Assembly (NCBI RefSeq): GCF_000283155.1
Contig: NW_004454195.1
Location: 4,781,319-4,845,318 of the forward strand
DNA: 64,000 nt
Direction: 5' to 3'
Source of the DNA: Ceratotherium simum simum
Lineage: Eukaryota > Chordata > Mammalia > Perissodactyla > Rhinocerotidae
The notes beneath the pieces are model-generated. The model did not search any database and was not told the origin of the DNA. It saw only the letters and a program-made list of their open reading frames with translations. This document shows, one piece after another, positions 1 through 11,188 of this stretch (position 1 is its first letter; every line of letters starts with the position of its first letter). The translations under genes and the position numbers were made by a program.

Positions 1-2200
1 CACACTAGAACAGATGGACCTGGTAGATATATACAGAGCATTCCATCCAAAAACCGAAGAATACGCGTTCTTTTCAAATGCACATGGAACATTCTCCAGG
101 ATTGATCACATATTAGGCCACAAAACAAGTCTCCATAAATTTAAGAAGATTGAAATAATACCAAGCATGTTTTCTGACAACAGTATGAAACTAGAAATCC
201 ACTATAGGAAGAAAATCAGAGAAGCCACAAATACGTGGAGATAAAGAAAACAATCCCATTTACAGCAGCATCAAAAACAATAAAATACTTAGGAATAAAT
301 TTAACCAAGGAAGTGAAAGATCTGTAAACTGAAAACTACAAGACATTGATAAAAGAAATTGAAGAAGACACAAATAAATGGAAAATATTCCATGTTCCTG
401 GATTAGAAGAGTTAATATCGTTAAAATGTCCATACTACCCAAAGCCATCTATAGATTCAATGCAATCCCTACCAAAATTCCAATGACATTTTTCACAGAA
501 ATAGAAAAACAATCCTAAAATTCATATAGTACCACAAAAGACCCCAAATAGCCAAAACAATCTTGAGAAAGAACATAGCTGGAGGCATTGCGTTTCCTGA
601 TTTCAAACTATACCACAAAACTATAGTAGTCAAAACAGTATGGTACTAGCATAAAACCAAACACATAGATCAATGGAACAGAATCAAGAGCCCAGAATTA
701 AACCCATCTTTATATGGTCAATTAATATTTGACAAGGGAGTCAAAAACACTAATGAGGAAAGGATAGTCTCTTCAATAAATGGTGCTGGGAAAACTGGAT
801 TTCCACATGCGAAAGAATGAAATTGGACCTCTATCCCACACCACTCACAAAAATTAACTCAAAATGGAATATGGACTAAAATGTAAGACCTGAAACTGTA
901 AAACTCATAGAAAAAAACATAGGGAAAAAGTTCTTTGACATCCAGTGTTGGCAATGGTTTTTGAATAAGACAACTAAAGCATAAGCAACAAAAACAAAAA
1001 TCAACAAGTGGGGCTACATCAAACTCAAAAGCTTCTACACAGCAAAAGAAACGATCAACAAAATGAAAAGGCAACCTACAGAATGGGAGAAAATATTTGC
1101 AAACCATATATCTGATAAAGGGCTAATATCCAAAACAAGGAACTCATACAACTCAATAGCAAAACAAACAACCCAATTGAAAAATGGGCAGAGGATTTGA
1201 ATAGACATTTTTTCAAAGAAGACATACAAATGGCTAATAGGCACACGAAATGGTGTTCAACATCCCTAATCACCAGGGAAATGCAAATGAAAACCACAAT
1301 GAGATAGCACCTCACACCTGTTAGAATGGCTGTAATAAAAAAAAGGAGAGAGATAAATGCTCGTGAGGATGTGGAGAAAAGGGAACCTTGTGCACTGTTG
1401 GGAATGTAAATTGTTTCAGCCACTATGCAAAACAATATGGAGTTTCTTCACAACATTAAAAATAGAACTACCATATGATCCAGCAATCCCACTTCTTGGT
1501 ATAGATCTGAAGGAGATAAAATCACTATCTCAAAGAGATCTCTACACACCCATCTTCATTGCAGCATTATTCACAACAGCCAAGATATGGAAACAACCCA
1601 AGTGTTCATTGAAGGATGCATGGATCAAGAAGATGTAGTGTGCGTATATATACACATATGTGTATATATATATACAATGTAATATTATTCAGCCATGAAA
1701 AAGAAGGTAATCCTGCCATTTGTGACAATATAGATAGACCTTGAGGACATTATGCTAAGTGAAATAAGTCAGAGAGAGAAAGACAAATGCTGTATGATCT
1801 CACTTATATCCAGAATCTAAAAGCATTTGAATTCATAGAAAAAGAGTAGAATGGTGGTGCCAGGGGCTGAGGGGTGAGTGAAATGGGGAGATGTTGGGCA
1901 AAGGGTACAAACTTTAAGTTATAAAATAAATAAGTTCCAAGGATCTAATGAACAGTATGGTGACTATCGTTAATAATACTGTATTGTATACTTGAAAGTT
2001 GCTGTGAGAGTAGAGCTTTAACATTATCACCATAACAACAACAAAATGGTAATTATGTGAGGTGAAGGATGTGTTAACTAACCTTATTGCAGTCAATATT
2101 TTGTGATATACATGCGGATCAAATCATCACATTGTACACCTTAAAGTTACACAATGTTATATGTCAATTATATATCAATAAAGCTATAAAAAAAAAATAA
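1..2200 (+). mobile_element. L1 LINE fragment with internal deletion, 3' end present
   Basis: The left edge is cut by the window. Positions 14-244 encode the end of the ORF2 endonuclease domain (VDIYRAFHPK, DHILGHKTSL). The usual Ser-Asp-His motif reads SDNS, so the catalytic histidine is lost with a small deletion. At about 240 the sequence jumps straight to the region after the reverse transcriptase (GGAATAAATTTAACCAAGG). About 1.5 kb is missing compared with the full-length L1 at 27660-35157. The remaining ORF2 is full of stops. The 3' UTR runs to an A-rich tail at about 2186-2200. Confidence 0.93.
1639..1675 (+). repeat. TA/TG-rich simple repeat inside L1
   Basis: Alternating purine-pyrimidine tract (GTATATATACACATATG, then TATATATATAC), next to the ATTCAGCC motif of the L1 3' region. 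The minus-strand L1 near 40620-40662 has a similar tract at the same place, so it is an expansion of an L1-internal sequence. Confidence 0.8.
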
Positions 2201-2204
2201 CACT

Positions 2205-2444
2205 GGGGCTGGCCTGGTGGCGTAGTGGTTAAGTTCATGTTTGGCAGCCTGGGGTCCACGGGTTCAGATCCTGGGTGCAGACCTACACACCACTCATCAA
2301 GCCATGCTGTGGTGGCATCCCACATACAAAATAGAGGAAGACTGACACAGATGTTAGCTCAGGGACAATCTTCCTCAAACAAAAAAGAGGAAGATTGGCA
2401 ACAGATGTTAGCTCAGGGACAATCTTCCTCACCAAAAAAAAAAA
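2205..2444 (+). mobile_element. Equine SINE (ERE), plus strand
   Basis: Starts GGGGCTGGCCTGGTGG and has the tRNA-like A box (TAGTGGTTAAGTTC) and B box (GGTTCAGATCC) of the RNA polymerase III promoter. Then follow the AGCCATGCTGTGGTGGC body and two tail repeats (GTTAGCTCAGGGACAATCTTCCTC) ending in poly(A). It sits directly behind the L1 tail. No clean target duplication was seen. Confidence 0.95.
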
Positions 2445-2580
2445 CTAATCCCATTCATGAGGGCTCTGCCCTTAAGACCTATTCACCTCCCAAAAGCCCC
2501 ACGTCCAAATATCATCATCTTTGAGGGTTAGGATTAAATATGAATTTGGGGGGCCACATTCAGACCATAGCAGAGAGCAA
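2445..2580 (-). mobile_element. MaLR-type LTR fragment
   Basis: CTAATCCCATTCATGAGGGC, a CCTCCCAAAAGCCCC block and an end near CAGACCATAGCAG are the reverse complement of the 5' half of the LTR family seen complete at 37085-37442. The missing half would lie left of the L1, outside the window, so the L1 probably inserted into this old LTR. Confidence 0.65.
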
Positions 2581-3290
2581 GGCTGGAAACACTGAGGACC
2601 TATAAAGAAGACCCTGAAAATACGTATAGCATAGGAACTGGCCAGTTTTCCAATTTTGTCTGAGTGTTGGTGGTATCAATCTGTGGAATGCCATCTGGAG
2701 ATGGGAAGGCTGTTTGCTAAACCACGTGGGTTAAGGGAGAATGAAGCGCCATCCACAAAGGCCTTTCCTCACCGTGTCCTCCATATGTGAACGTGGTCCC
2801 ATGTTAGTGTGATGAGTGAGTTCTAGAAAAAATAAACGAAGTGCTAGTTCCTCTGTTCGTAGGCCACTTGTCTCAACAGTCTGGTCATTTATTCTGACCC
2901 TCTTCCTGTTATTCCTTCCTGCTAGACCCTCCCACTAATTCTCAATGAGTACCTAGAGCTGGGCCTTCCCTTATCTTTTATGTAAACATCCTTTAAAGGT
3001 AATGAAAGAAAGATGTTGACTTTTATGGCTCATAAAGCTGCTCGCAGATATCCAATTTACCACAATCCACTTCCATTAACTGTATAGTTTAACACTTCTT
3101 CCATACCGCGGTGATCTTAAGTTTTCAGTAGCCAATGATAAATCCGAAAGAAGAGGTGTGCTTTTAAATCAAAGGTTTGTCCCATGTCCAAAGCCTGACA
3201 CCTTTTGAAAATGATAAGAATAGTGTTTTGGGTGTCACCACAGAACATCTATGGAGGTTTATTATGTTTTTAGAGGGTGTAATCAAACTG
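2581..3290. other. Unassigned sequence
   Basis: No coding frame, RNA gene or recognisable repeat seen. Confidence 0.5.
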
Positions 3291-3299
3291 TAAGGCTGA

Positions 3300-3640
3300 C
3301 AACGAATCCCTCTTGGCCTCTGTTTTTGTTTTAGTTTTTGTGTTTTTTTTTTTTTTTTTTTGCTGAGGAAGATTAGCCCTGAGCTAACATCTGTTGCCAA
3401 TCTTCCTCTATATTGTTTGTGGGTCACCACAACAGCATGGCTGCCAAGGAGTGGTACAGGTCCGTGCCCGGGAACCAAACCCAGGCCGCCAAAGCAGAGT
3501 GTGCCCAAATTAATCACTAGGCCATGGGACTGGCCCCTTGGCCTCTGTTTTTCCATCTGTAAAATAAGAGAGTTGAAATAGTTGGTCTTTGAGTCCTTTT
3601 CAGCTCTTATACACTATGACTCTGCTAATATTGGAGGGCC
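3300..3640 (+). mobile_element. MIR-type core, split by an ERE
   Basis: TTGGCCTCTGTTTTTCCATCTGTAAAATAAGAG, followed by an AGTTGAAATAGTTGG... CTTTTCAGCTCTTATACAC tail, resembles the MIR core and 3' part. The ERE at 3328-3536 sits inside the core and duplicates part of it. Confidence 0.55.
3328..3536 (-). mobile_element. Equine SINE (ERE), minus strand, perfect 16-bp target duplication
   Basis: Reverse complement of an ERE: poly(T), GATTAGCCCTGAGCTAACATC, CAGCATGGC, the tRNA-like head near 3500-3536 and a terminal GGCCCC. It is flanked by identical copies of CTTGGCCTCTGTTTTT at 3312-3327 and 3537-3552. Confidence 0.96.
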
Positions 3641-5080
3641 CTCAGCAAGGTTACATGGGGTTACCAAATCCTTCACAAATTTGGATGAAAGGGGGGAACT
3701 GGCCCAAACACTCCCAGCTACTTCTAGAGTTGATGCAACTGGCCTTAACAGATGACTGACTCATTCCAACCCATGGACAGGTCCTGCCTCCTCTTCCACC
3801 AACTTCTCTTCTGAAGACTTCTCACCTTTAAGCAGTACTCTCCCTCCAACACAGCCACATATCAACCCTTCCTCATGGCTGGTGCCCCAGAACTACAGGC
3901 CCAAAAGTTGGCCTCTGCTCTGCCCACGCCACCCTCAGCTCCCACAACCCATGCACAGCCCAGTCTCTTTATCTTTCTGCACCAGCCTTGGCCACTCCCA
4001 GGACAGCCATGCCGAGCCCCCAAGCTTGGGGAAGGGAATAAACTCCATTTCTAATGAGACAGCAGTGTGGGGTGAACACTGGTGGCCCCTCTTTCCATAC
4101 CCTGCTCACCCTTACAGAGAAGAGGAGTCATTTATCTGACTGGGGAGACTGTGGCACCAGTTGGTGGGGTCATTTTGGTTCTGGAGTGGGAAGGAAGCAG
4201 CTTCCTTTCCCTTCTCTTCCCCAAGTCCTCCTCACGACTGGCGAGAATGGAAGCAAGCCTGCTTCTCCTCGGGGTCCCTGTGGTTCTCACTCTGGCGCAG
4301 GGCACCGGGTCTGGCTGCTAGAATCAGCCTTAGGAGCCCATGGTTCTCTCCTTCACTCTCTGGCTCTCTCCGTTGTGCCAATGACGGGGTTCAGTAGGTG
4401 ACTGTGACTTTCTGTCCTGCCTGAGCATCTTTGTTCCAGACTCAGGTCTCCAAGAGATGAAAGCTAGGCTCCGTCCTTGAGACTTAGGGAGGAAGAAGTC
4501 CATTTGGGGTTTAGGTTTCAGGCTTTGGTTTAGGATATGGAGGGCACGTTGCCCACAGTTTTCCAGGAAAGGTGTGCTTTGGGTAATGAAGCTGATAACT
4601 CTGTTCTTCATTTGACCTCTGGTGTTTGTTCTCAATTATTTGGACACTGGAGTAGATGAGAGATATGTGGTGGATACTCCAAATGCTCCAGCAATATCAC
4701 GCGTTTACTGAGGACGTGATGGGCGCCACACGGTCAGCTCTTCCACACTTTTGGATTCATGCTCTTTTTCCACTTTCCCATCAACTAAAGAGATCCTTCC
4801 TTCCCATCTCTCAAGCACAGGTTTCAAACCGACCTCCTCCATGAAACCCCCAGAAATAATTTCAAGATAACAGACATGACATCTCTACTCTGAATTTCTT
4901 TATATTTGTAAATGCTATGCAATATATGCATTTTAAACATGTTTAAGTACCCTGGTTATTTCTTTCATATTCACCGTCTCTTTCCAAACCTGTTAAAAGT
5001 TACACATTTAGGAATGATATATTTTCCAGCATCTCTCCTGCCCTTGCAAACACTCCCACATCCCAAGTTATCTGACACAG
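3641..5080. other. Unassigned sequence
   Basis: Several overlapping short frames occur at 3880-4640, where GC content is raised, but none has a recognisable domain or splice structure. No repeat recognised with confidence. Confidence 0.5.
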
Positions 5081-5580
5081 TTTGAATTTTGTGTCATTTT
5101 ATTAACTTATTCAGCAAAACCTCTATTGAACTCCTACAACAGATATGAAAGAGAAAGATAAATGAAACATAGACCCAATCCTTGAGGATTTCAAATTCCA
5201 TTGGGAGAGAAGTTCCAATAGGAAACGCTGTCATAGAAGTGTGAACAGAGTTGTGAAAATAGAAGATAGAGCAACTCACTTTACATGAGGAAGAGTCAGG
5301 AAGGCCTCACAGAGTAGGATCTTGAAGGATGAATCAGAGTACCCCATATAGATAAGAGGGAAAGATATTCTAAGCAGAAGATATAGTATGTGCAAAGACA
5401 TGGAATCATCAGTGGACCAAGTATGGCACAGAAAATAATGAAAATCTCAGAGGAGCTGGAATGAGTTGCCATGGAAATGACTGGCAAGGGATTAGTTTGG
5501 CAAACCAGATTGGCATCATGTAGTGAGAACTCTGTATGCCAAGCTAAGGTGTTCAGATGTTACGCGGTCAGCAACCAATA
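5081..5580 (-). mobile_element. L2 LINE fragment
   Basis: TTATTCAGCAAAACCTCTATTGAACTCC, then CAGGAAGGCCTCACAGAGTAGG, CTTGAAGGATGAATCAGAG and GCAGAAGATATAGTATGTGCAAAG follow the order of the L2 3' region in reverse complement. The copy is heavily diverged. Confidence 0.65.
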
Positions 5581-6274
5581 GTGATTCATAAAATCACTTT
5601 TAGTTTTAAGATTGTTTTAATAGAAATAAACTCAGAATAAATTTCTGGTTTGAAAATTATGGTTAGGATATGCACAATGCCCAGGATAACGCTGGACACA
5701 CAGAAGACACTGAATAAGTTCCTACCGAATATGAATTCAGAGAGTCAGAAGGGAGGAACCGCAAAAAGAGATGGGGAGGCCATATTTATCACTTTTTCAA
5801 ATCTTTGCTGCCATTGATCATTCCACCAAAGATAGGAGGCTCCATAACAATACAAACAGAAGTTATTTTTCTCAAAAAGAACAACTTCGTGCTTATGGGT
5901 GCTGCCCATGCCTTAGTCATCGCTATGAAAACTGCACACATCCTAGCTGGCCGCTGTGCTCTCCAGGGTTGAGCACGTCTGCTCTGGTCCCACAGGCTCT
6001 CACTTGTAGCTGAGGAGACTGGGCATAAAGCACATTCATGCATTCAGCTCATACTCAGTGAGGGCTGTCGTGACTCCTCTGTTTTACCATGGCTGATGAA
6101 ATGACTATCCCATGTCTACAAATAAATGTGGAGGTGGAGTTACCAGATAAAAATATTTTGAAAAACTAGGCACAGATGGTTGAGCATTTCTGTAACACTT
6201 TCTTAGATTTCTTCTCCTTCTCCTTCTTTTCCCTCCTCCTCCTCTTTCTTTAAATAACGCAATTAAAGGAATCC
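5581..6274. other. Unassigned sequence with a pyrimidine tract
   Basis: No gene or repeat family recognised, except a CTTCTCCTTCTCC... polypyrimidine tract at about 6207-6252. Confidence 0.5.
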
Positions 6275-6478
6275 CTTAAGGCAAGACCTGGTTTCAAAAC
6301 CCAGCTCTGTCACTTTCTAGCTATGTGATGTCCGTCAAGTCACTTTACTCCTCTAAGCCTCAATTTTTCCTCCGTAAAATGGGCTGTTGTAAAGATTAGA
6401 TAAGATGATACGCAGAAAGGGTCTAGAACAGCATCTGGTACAAAATAGGTTCTTAAAACATGGTATCTATTATTATAA
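6275..6478 (+). mobile_element. MIR SINE
   Basis: Contains AAAACCCAGCTCTGTCACTT, CTATGTGATG, GTCAAGTCACTT, CCTCCGTAAAATGGG and a TTCTTAAAACATGG... TATTATTAT tail, in MIR order. Confidence 0.85.
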
Positions 6479-7490
6479 CAAACTCATTTTGATACTCCAA
6501 TCTCTAGAACCTTTGGATGAATTCCAAGAAGGACCAACATACATACAGAGTGTGTCAGGGTGACATTTTTGGAAATTACTCAGGAAACTCCCTCCTTATA
6601 TTTTGTTCCACCTTGACTCTGGCAGCCAGATCTATGCTCTTGATTTCAAAACCTCCTTTCATAGCAATTATCAGTGAGTCTCTAGTCTTATCTCTTTCGC
6701 CTTTGCTGTAGAACTGACTGTTTCCCAAAATCGGCGTCATCTTAGCCTATCCTTATAAGGTCAAAGATTGAGCTCTGGAATTGCTTTAAAAGCATTTTAA
6801 AATCATTAACAAGTCCTCCAAAATGATATATTCTGCCACAGATGAAATCATCCAGCTCAGACATACATGAAGCCATAATATTAAATTATTAATTGCTATT
6901 AATTATAAACGAGTGGAAAAAATAATCTCACATTTGTCCTGACCTCTTTTTAAATTCAAAGCAGGCAGGTTGTGAACACAACACACTCTCTCACCCTTCC
7001 AGAATTAGCAGGATAGTATGACCACAGACAAAGATTCATTGAAAACAAAATCCCCAATAAGAGTCTGAACAACTCCCAGGCCATCCCTGGGCAGAAAATT
7101 CATTAAATCCAGAAGGGCTGCTCCCTCCCCCTACCCACAGCACCCTCATACTCCATTGCCCACAATTAAAGGGTGTAAATCTCACCCAGCTGTTGAGAGG
7201 GCCCTCACACAGAGATGAGATGGAAGATGTAAAAATGGAAGGATGGAAAATCTCTTACAAAGTCCCTCACAAATCTATATATTGATTACCAGTGTTTTAC
7301 AAGCCTGTAGAGATTAAATTATTCCTTTTTCTTAATCATTGTCTTTGAATAGCTTCCACTCTGTGGTCTGCCTACAGGCCCAAGTGATATGGACACCAAA
7401 CTTCTAGCTGTTAAGAACAGGCAAGGCAGCCCACAGCAGCTCCCGACCCAGCACCAATGAGCTTTCAGCTAAGAAGGAAGCAGCCTTCAT
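6479..7490. other. Unassigned sequence
   Basis: No gene, RNA or repeat recognised. Confidence 0.5.
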
Positions 7491-7493
7491 ATA

Positions 7494-7850
7494 GGAGTTC
7501 TCAGTCTTGGCTGCACGTTGGAATCATCTGTGGAACAGTAAAAACTATTGATGGCTGGGTCTTATGCACAGCACAGTGGTTCCCAAACTTTGCTATATAT
7601 TAGAATCTCCTGGGGAGCTTTTAAGACTCCTAATGCCCAGGCTGTGCCCCAGACCATTACATTATTTTCTCTGGAGGTGACACCATGTATCAGTATTTCT
7701 TAAAATTTCTTAGGTGATTCCAATGTGCAGCCAAGGCTGAGAACCAGTATGAGATTCTGATGTGAATGGTCTGGGGTGTGACCTGGCTGGGGGATTTTTA
7801 AACTTCCCTAGGAGATTCCCATGAGCACGGCCCTGCCCTAAGGGAAGCCC
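7494..7850 (+). mobile_element. Two MER5-type hAT elements, one nested in the other
   Basis: The inner element at about 7574-7746 starts CAGTGGTTCCCAAACTTTG and ends CAAGGCTGAGAACC, with the MER5A middle (TAGAATCTCCTGGGGAGCTT). The outer element is seen as its left part at 7494-7570 (GTTCTCAGTCTTGGCTGCAC) and right part at about 7750-7850 (GAGATTCTGATGTGAATGG). Both are old non-autonomous hAT-Charlie copies. Confidence 0.72.
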
Positions 7851-8009
7851 TGAGCAATGGGATCAAACAAGGATGAAGGAGAACTGCAAATCAAGGACAC
7901 ACTCACGTGAACAAACACTGTAAAAGGAGACTCACATCAGTCCTGGACAGCCCGAGTCACCTAAGGTGGACACGATCTTGGCATTCACTGCTAGCTCCTG
8001 CACAATATC

Positions 8010-8425
8010 CACACTCCTCTTTATTATTTACTAAGAGAACATCAATTTTGTTCCAATGACAATGTGCCCAGCTTTAAAACACTACATTCCCAGCTTCTTA
8101 CAAGTGTGAATAGACATGTGATAAATCTCTGATTAATGAGATATAAGTGGAAGTCATAGAGCAAGGATTCTGGAAAAGCTCATTAAAAGGAGCCAACTCA
8201 CTAGAAGTGCTTTTGGCCTTTGTCCTTCTTCTTATTCCCGCCTGAAGCACAAATGGAAGGCTGGAGATGAGACTGCCATGTTACAACTGAGAGGACACAA
8301 CTACCGCACACTGAGAATATTGGAACAGAGAGCTAGAAGGAATCTGGGATTCTGAAGCCATAGAGAGCCGCCATACCAGCCTATCCACAGACTCCTTGTA
8401 TGCTACAGAATTACCCCCTAACTTG
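8010..8425 (+). mobile_element. Diverged LTR-like repeat
   Basis: The order of landmarks resembles an old ERVL/MaLR-class LTR: CTACATTCCCAGCTTCTTACAAG, a GATATAAGTGGAAGTC block, AACAGAGAGCTAGAAGGAATC and AGCCGCCATACCAGCC. It is strongly diverged and the family is uncertain. Confidence 0.4.
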
Positions 8426-8849
8426 TTTGGCTTTTTCTCCCCCATATTCCTGTACTGATGATACACCATCCAAAGAAGAAAGGGACAAGATAAAGCCAAT
8501 ACGAGAAGAAGGAATCCACAGAAAAGTAATGAGGGAGTCAGGCGGAAAGTGCGAGTTAAAAACAAAGTGAGAAGAAACAGAAACATTATGGCAGAGCACA
8601 TTTACAGTCTAGGGATAACCTACTTGGAAAATACCTTCACTTGTTCGTTCCATGATTCTTTTTGAAGTTTTCTTGAATCTGGCTGTTGGTTAATCTTCAT
8701 GACTCTAGAATTAAGGACTGTGCCATTTATTTCATATTCATATATATATATACAATTATGCAAAACAAGTGAAACCATTGTTTTTCTAGCATTTTTGAGC
8801 ACACAACATTTTCTTTAACACCCCAAAAATAGTATGTTTACGTGGCTTT
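8426..8849. other. Unassigned sequence
   Basis: No feature recognised apart from a short ATATATATATA run near 8740. Confidence 0.5.
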
Positions 8850-8965
8850 CTTTCGTGTTCAAGACTGTTAGCTCCTTGTGGATGAGACTCTGTCTCTTTC
8901 GCCTTCCTATTCCCATTATTTAATAGAGCTGATCACATAACAGATATCATTAAATGTGTGGAAAA
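8850..8965 (+). mobile_element. L2 3' tail
   Basis: GACTGTTAGCTCCTTGTGGATGAG, GACTCTGTCTC and an ATCATTAAATGTGTGG end resemble the conserved L2 3' end. Confidence 0.5.
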
Positions 8966-9130
8966 AAGGAAGGAGGAAGGATGGATATGTAGGAGGAGAG
9001 CAGAAAACCTTCCTTAGAGGGAGGGAAATCTTAATGGGGAAGAACAGTTTTTAAACAACTTCCTGTGCTGGCCACTAGGTAGTGAAGTTGGCTTAAGACA
9101 GTTTTGTTATTTAGAATCTGTATAAAATGA

Positions 9131-9385
9131 TCCAGAGCCCAGCGGTTAAGGTTCGGCATGTTCCACTTCGGTGGCCCAGGGTTTGGTTCGGCAGTGCAGA
9201 GCTGTGCTACTCATCTATCAGTGGCCATGCTGTGGCGGTGGCTCACGTGGAGGAACTAGAAGAACTTACAACTATATACAACTATGTACTGGGGCTTTGG
9301 CGGGGTAGAGGGGAAAATAAAAAAAGGAAGATTGGCAACAGATGTTAGCTTAGGGCGAATCTTTCCTGCAAAAAAAAAAAAAAAA
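9131..9385 (+). mobile_element. Equine SINE (ERE), older diverged copy
   Basis: AGCGGTTAAGG head, CACTTCGGTGGCCCAGGG, CAGTGGCCATGCTGTGGCGG, the ACTGGGGCTTTGG middle and GCAACAGATGTTAGCTTAGGG, followed by poly(A) to 9385. The 5' end is degenerate. Confidence 0.9.
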
Positions 9386-10950
9386 GATTCATTATACATG
9401 GGACATTTTAAAAGTTGGTTCTTTGTAAATAGCATTGTTTCATTAGGAAGTTCAACTCCTCTTCACTTCTAGGTTTCTTCTCTGAGTTTTATCAAGCATG
9501 CCTAGGCATTTCCTCAAAGAAAATCTGACTATCTTTAATTCATCTTTGTCTCATTATTAGCAAGTCTTGTCTCAACTCTGTATGGATTAGTGAACTATTT
9601 CCAAATTGTAATAACTCTAAAGACCATTACTCATCTTCAATGAGATGACTCCTGTGAAGGGCCTACTATTGTGCCTGGCAAAATGAAAAAAGCATATGTT
9701 GGTTTCTTTCCGCTTTCTTTTGATTAAGAATAATACATGTCTTCCAAGAGTGGTTTTATAAGTGTTGGTTCTAGCTAGTGGCAAGGATTGAGACTTATTG
9801 AGGTATTCTTGTAGACCTGCCATGTGTTATTTCAAATTCTTTGAAAAATTATCTAAAGCAAATTATTGAAATTAAATAGCAAATTGAAATTCTTTCCAAT
9901 TTTCCAATATTTTCCTTTTTCTCCTTTTTATCTCTAATTCTTTCTCTTTCTCTAATCCTTTCTGACAATAAGATGACCGGTTATAGTAAGTCATAAGTGT
10001 AGGGAGAAAGGAAGTGGTTGACAGCTGTGAGGATGACAGTTCTGGAAAGTCTTCATGAATGACAGTGAGCTAAGGTCTCATTCTTCTGGTGCTTTCCTCA
10101 TGTGAATGGGCAGTGAACTTATAGCCTCTTTTTTTCTTAATGTTTTGTGGCTCATGACATAAGAAATGTGCCTATATTGAAATTTCTTAGGAAAAAGCTA
10201 ATGATGAGTAGAGGAAGTAAATTCATTATTTTGTAAGTGCCAGGGATAGCGATTGTAGGAGATACGAAGACCCAAGAACCTCAAATCCTTTTAGAAAGTA
10301 GGTGGAAGAATTCATCTTAAATAAATTCAATGACCTCATAGATAATTATCCTTTCAAAAATCCATAGTTAGACAGTAATAGCAAAGCTCATGTAGGTATT
10401 ATTCTCTATAACTATAAAATACAAATACTGACGTTTAAGGAAACTGACTTGAGAGAATTTGATTAATTTTAAGAGCTCATCAAAACAAATTTTCTGCCCA
10501 GAGCAGTGAATCGCAATTCAAAGCAAATCTCCACTGGTAATTTGAAAGTTATCCCCAAAGCTATTTTAAAGCTTTCCACCAGTTCAAATACTGCATCCAC
10601 TCACAGGAGATGAATTATAAGATTAGTGTTTGTTAAGTAAAATTATTTGACTGAGTAATTTTGGATGGGGCAATGATTTAACAAATTAAGGAAGAAATAA
10701 TAGTTCTTAGGCAACTAACACTATAGCTTTATAATAATACATGTGGTTTTGTTAAGATACTCCAAATAATCTGTTATACGACTATACATTATAATGCCAA
10801 CATTTCCATATTAGGACATACACACAAAGATATAACACTCCTGAAAACCATTGAATATTTATAGTTGCTAATTATAAACACTCAGAAAAGAACACTGAAT
10901 ATATATCAACGTCCGAAACAAGGCATTTGTTGCCCACAGTGATTGACATA
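9386..10950. other. Unassigned AT-rich sequence
   Basis: Contains a pyrimidine-rich stretch at about 9905-9962 and otherwise no repeat or coding frame that I recognise. Confidence 0.5.
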
Positions 10951-10965
10951 ACCAATAGATTTCTT

Positions 10966-11173
10966 TTTTTTAAAGATTTTATTTATTTATTTTTTCCCCC
11001 AAAGCCCCAGTAGATAGTTGTATGTCATAGCTGCACATCCTTCTAGTTGCTGTATGTGGGACGCGGCCTCAGCATGGCCGGAGAAGCGGTGCGTCAGTGC
11101 ACGCCTGGGATCCGAACCCGGGCCGCCAGCAGCAGAGCGCGCGCACTTAACCACTAAGCCACAGGGCCAGCCC
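10966..11173 (-). mobile_element. Equine SINE (ERE), minus strand, with target duplication
   Basis: CCAAAGCCCCAGTAGATAGT, a GCCGGAGAAGCGGTGCGTC block and ACTTAACCACTAAGCCACAG mark a well-kept copy of the variant with the ACTATCTACTGGGGC middle. It is flanked by ACCAATAGATTTCTT (10951-10965) and ACCAATAAATTTCTT (11174-11188), with one mismatch. Confidence 0.96.
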
Positions 11174-11188
11174 ACCAATAAATTTCTT

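Noticed and set aside
2205..2290. tRNA-like heads of the EREs as possible tRNA genes
   Set aside because: The A and B boxes belong to SINE promoters. The sequences do not fold into complete tRNAs and continue into SINE bodies with A-rich tails.
4054..4401. Several overlapping frames of 78-115 codons
   Set aside because: Mutually overlapping frames in a mildly GC-rich stretch with no shared domain; not supported as a gene.
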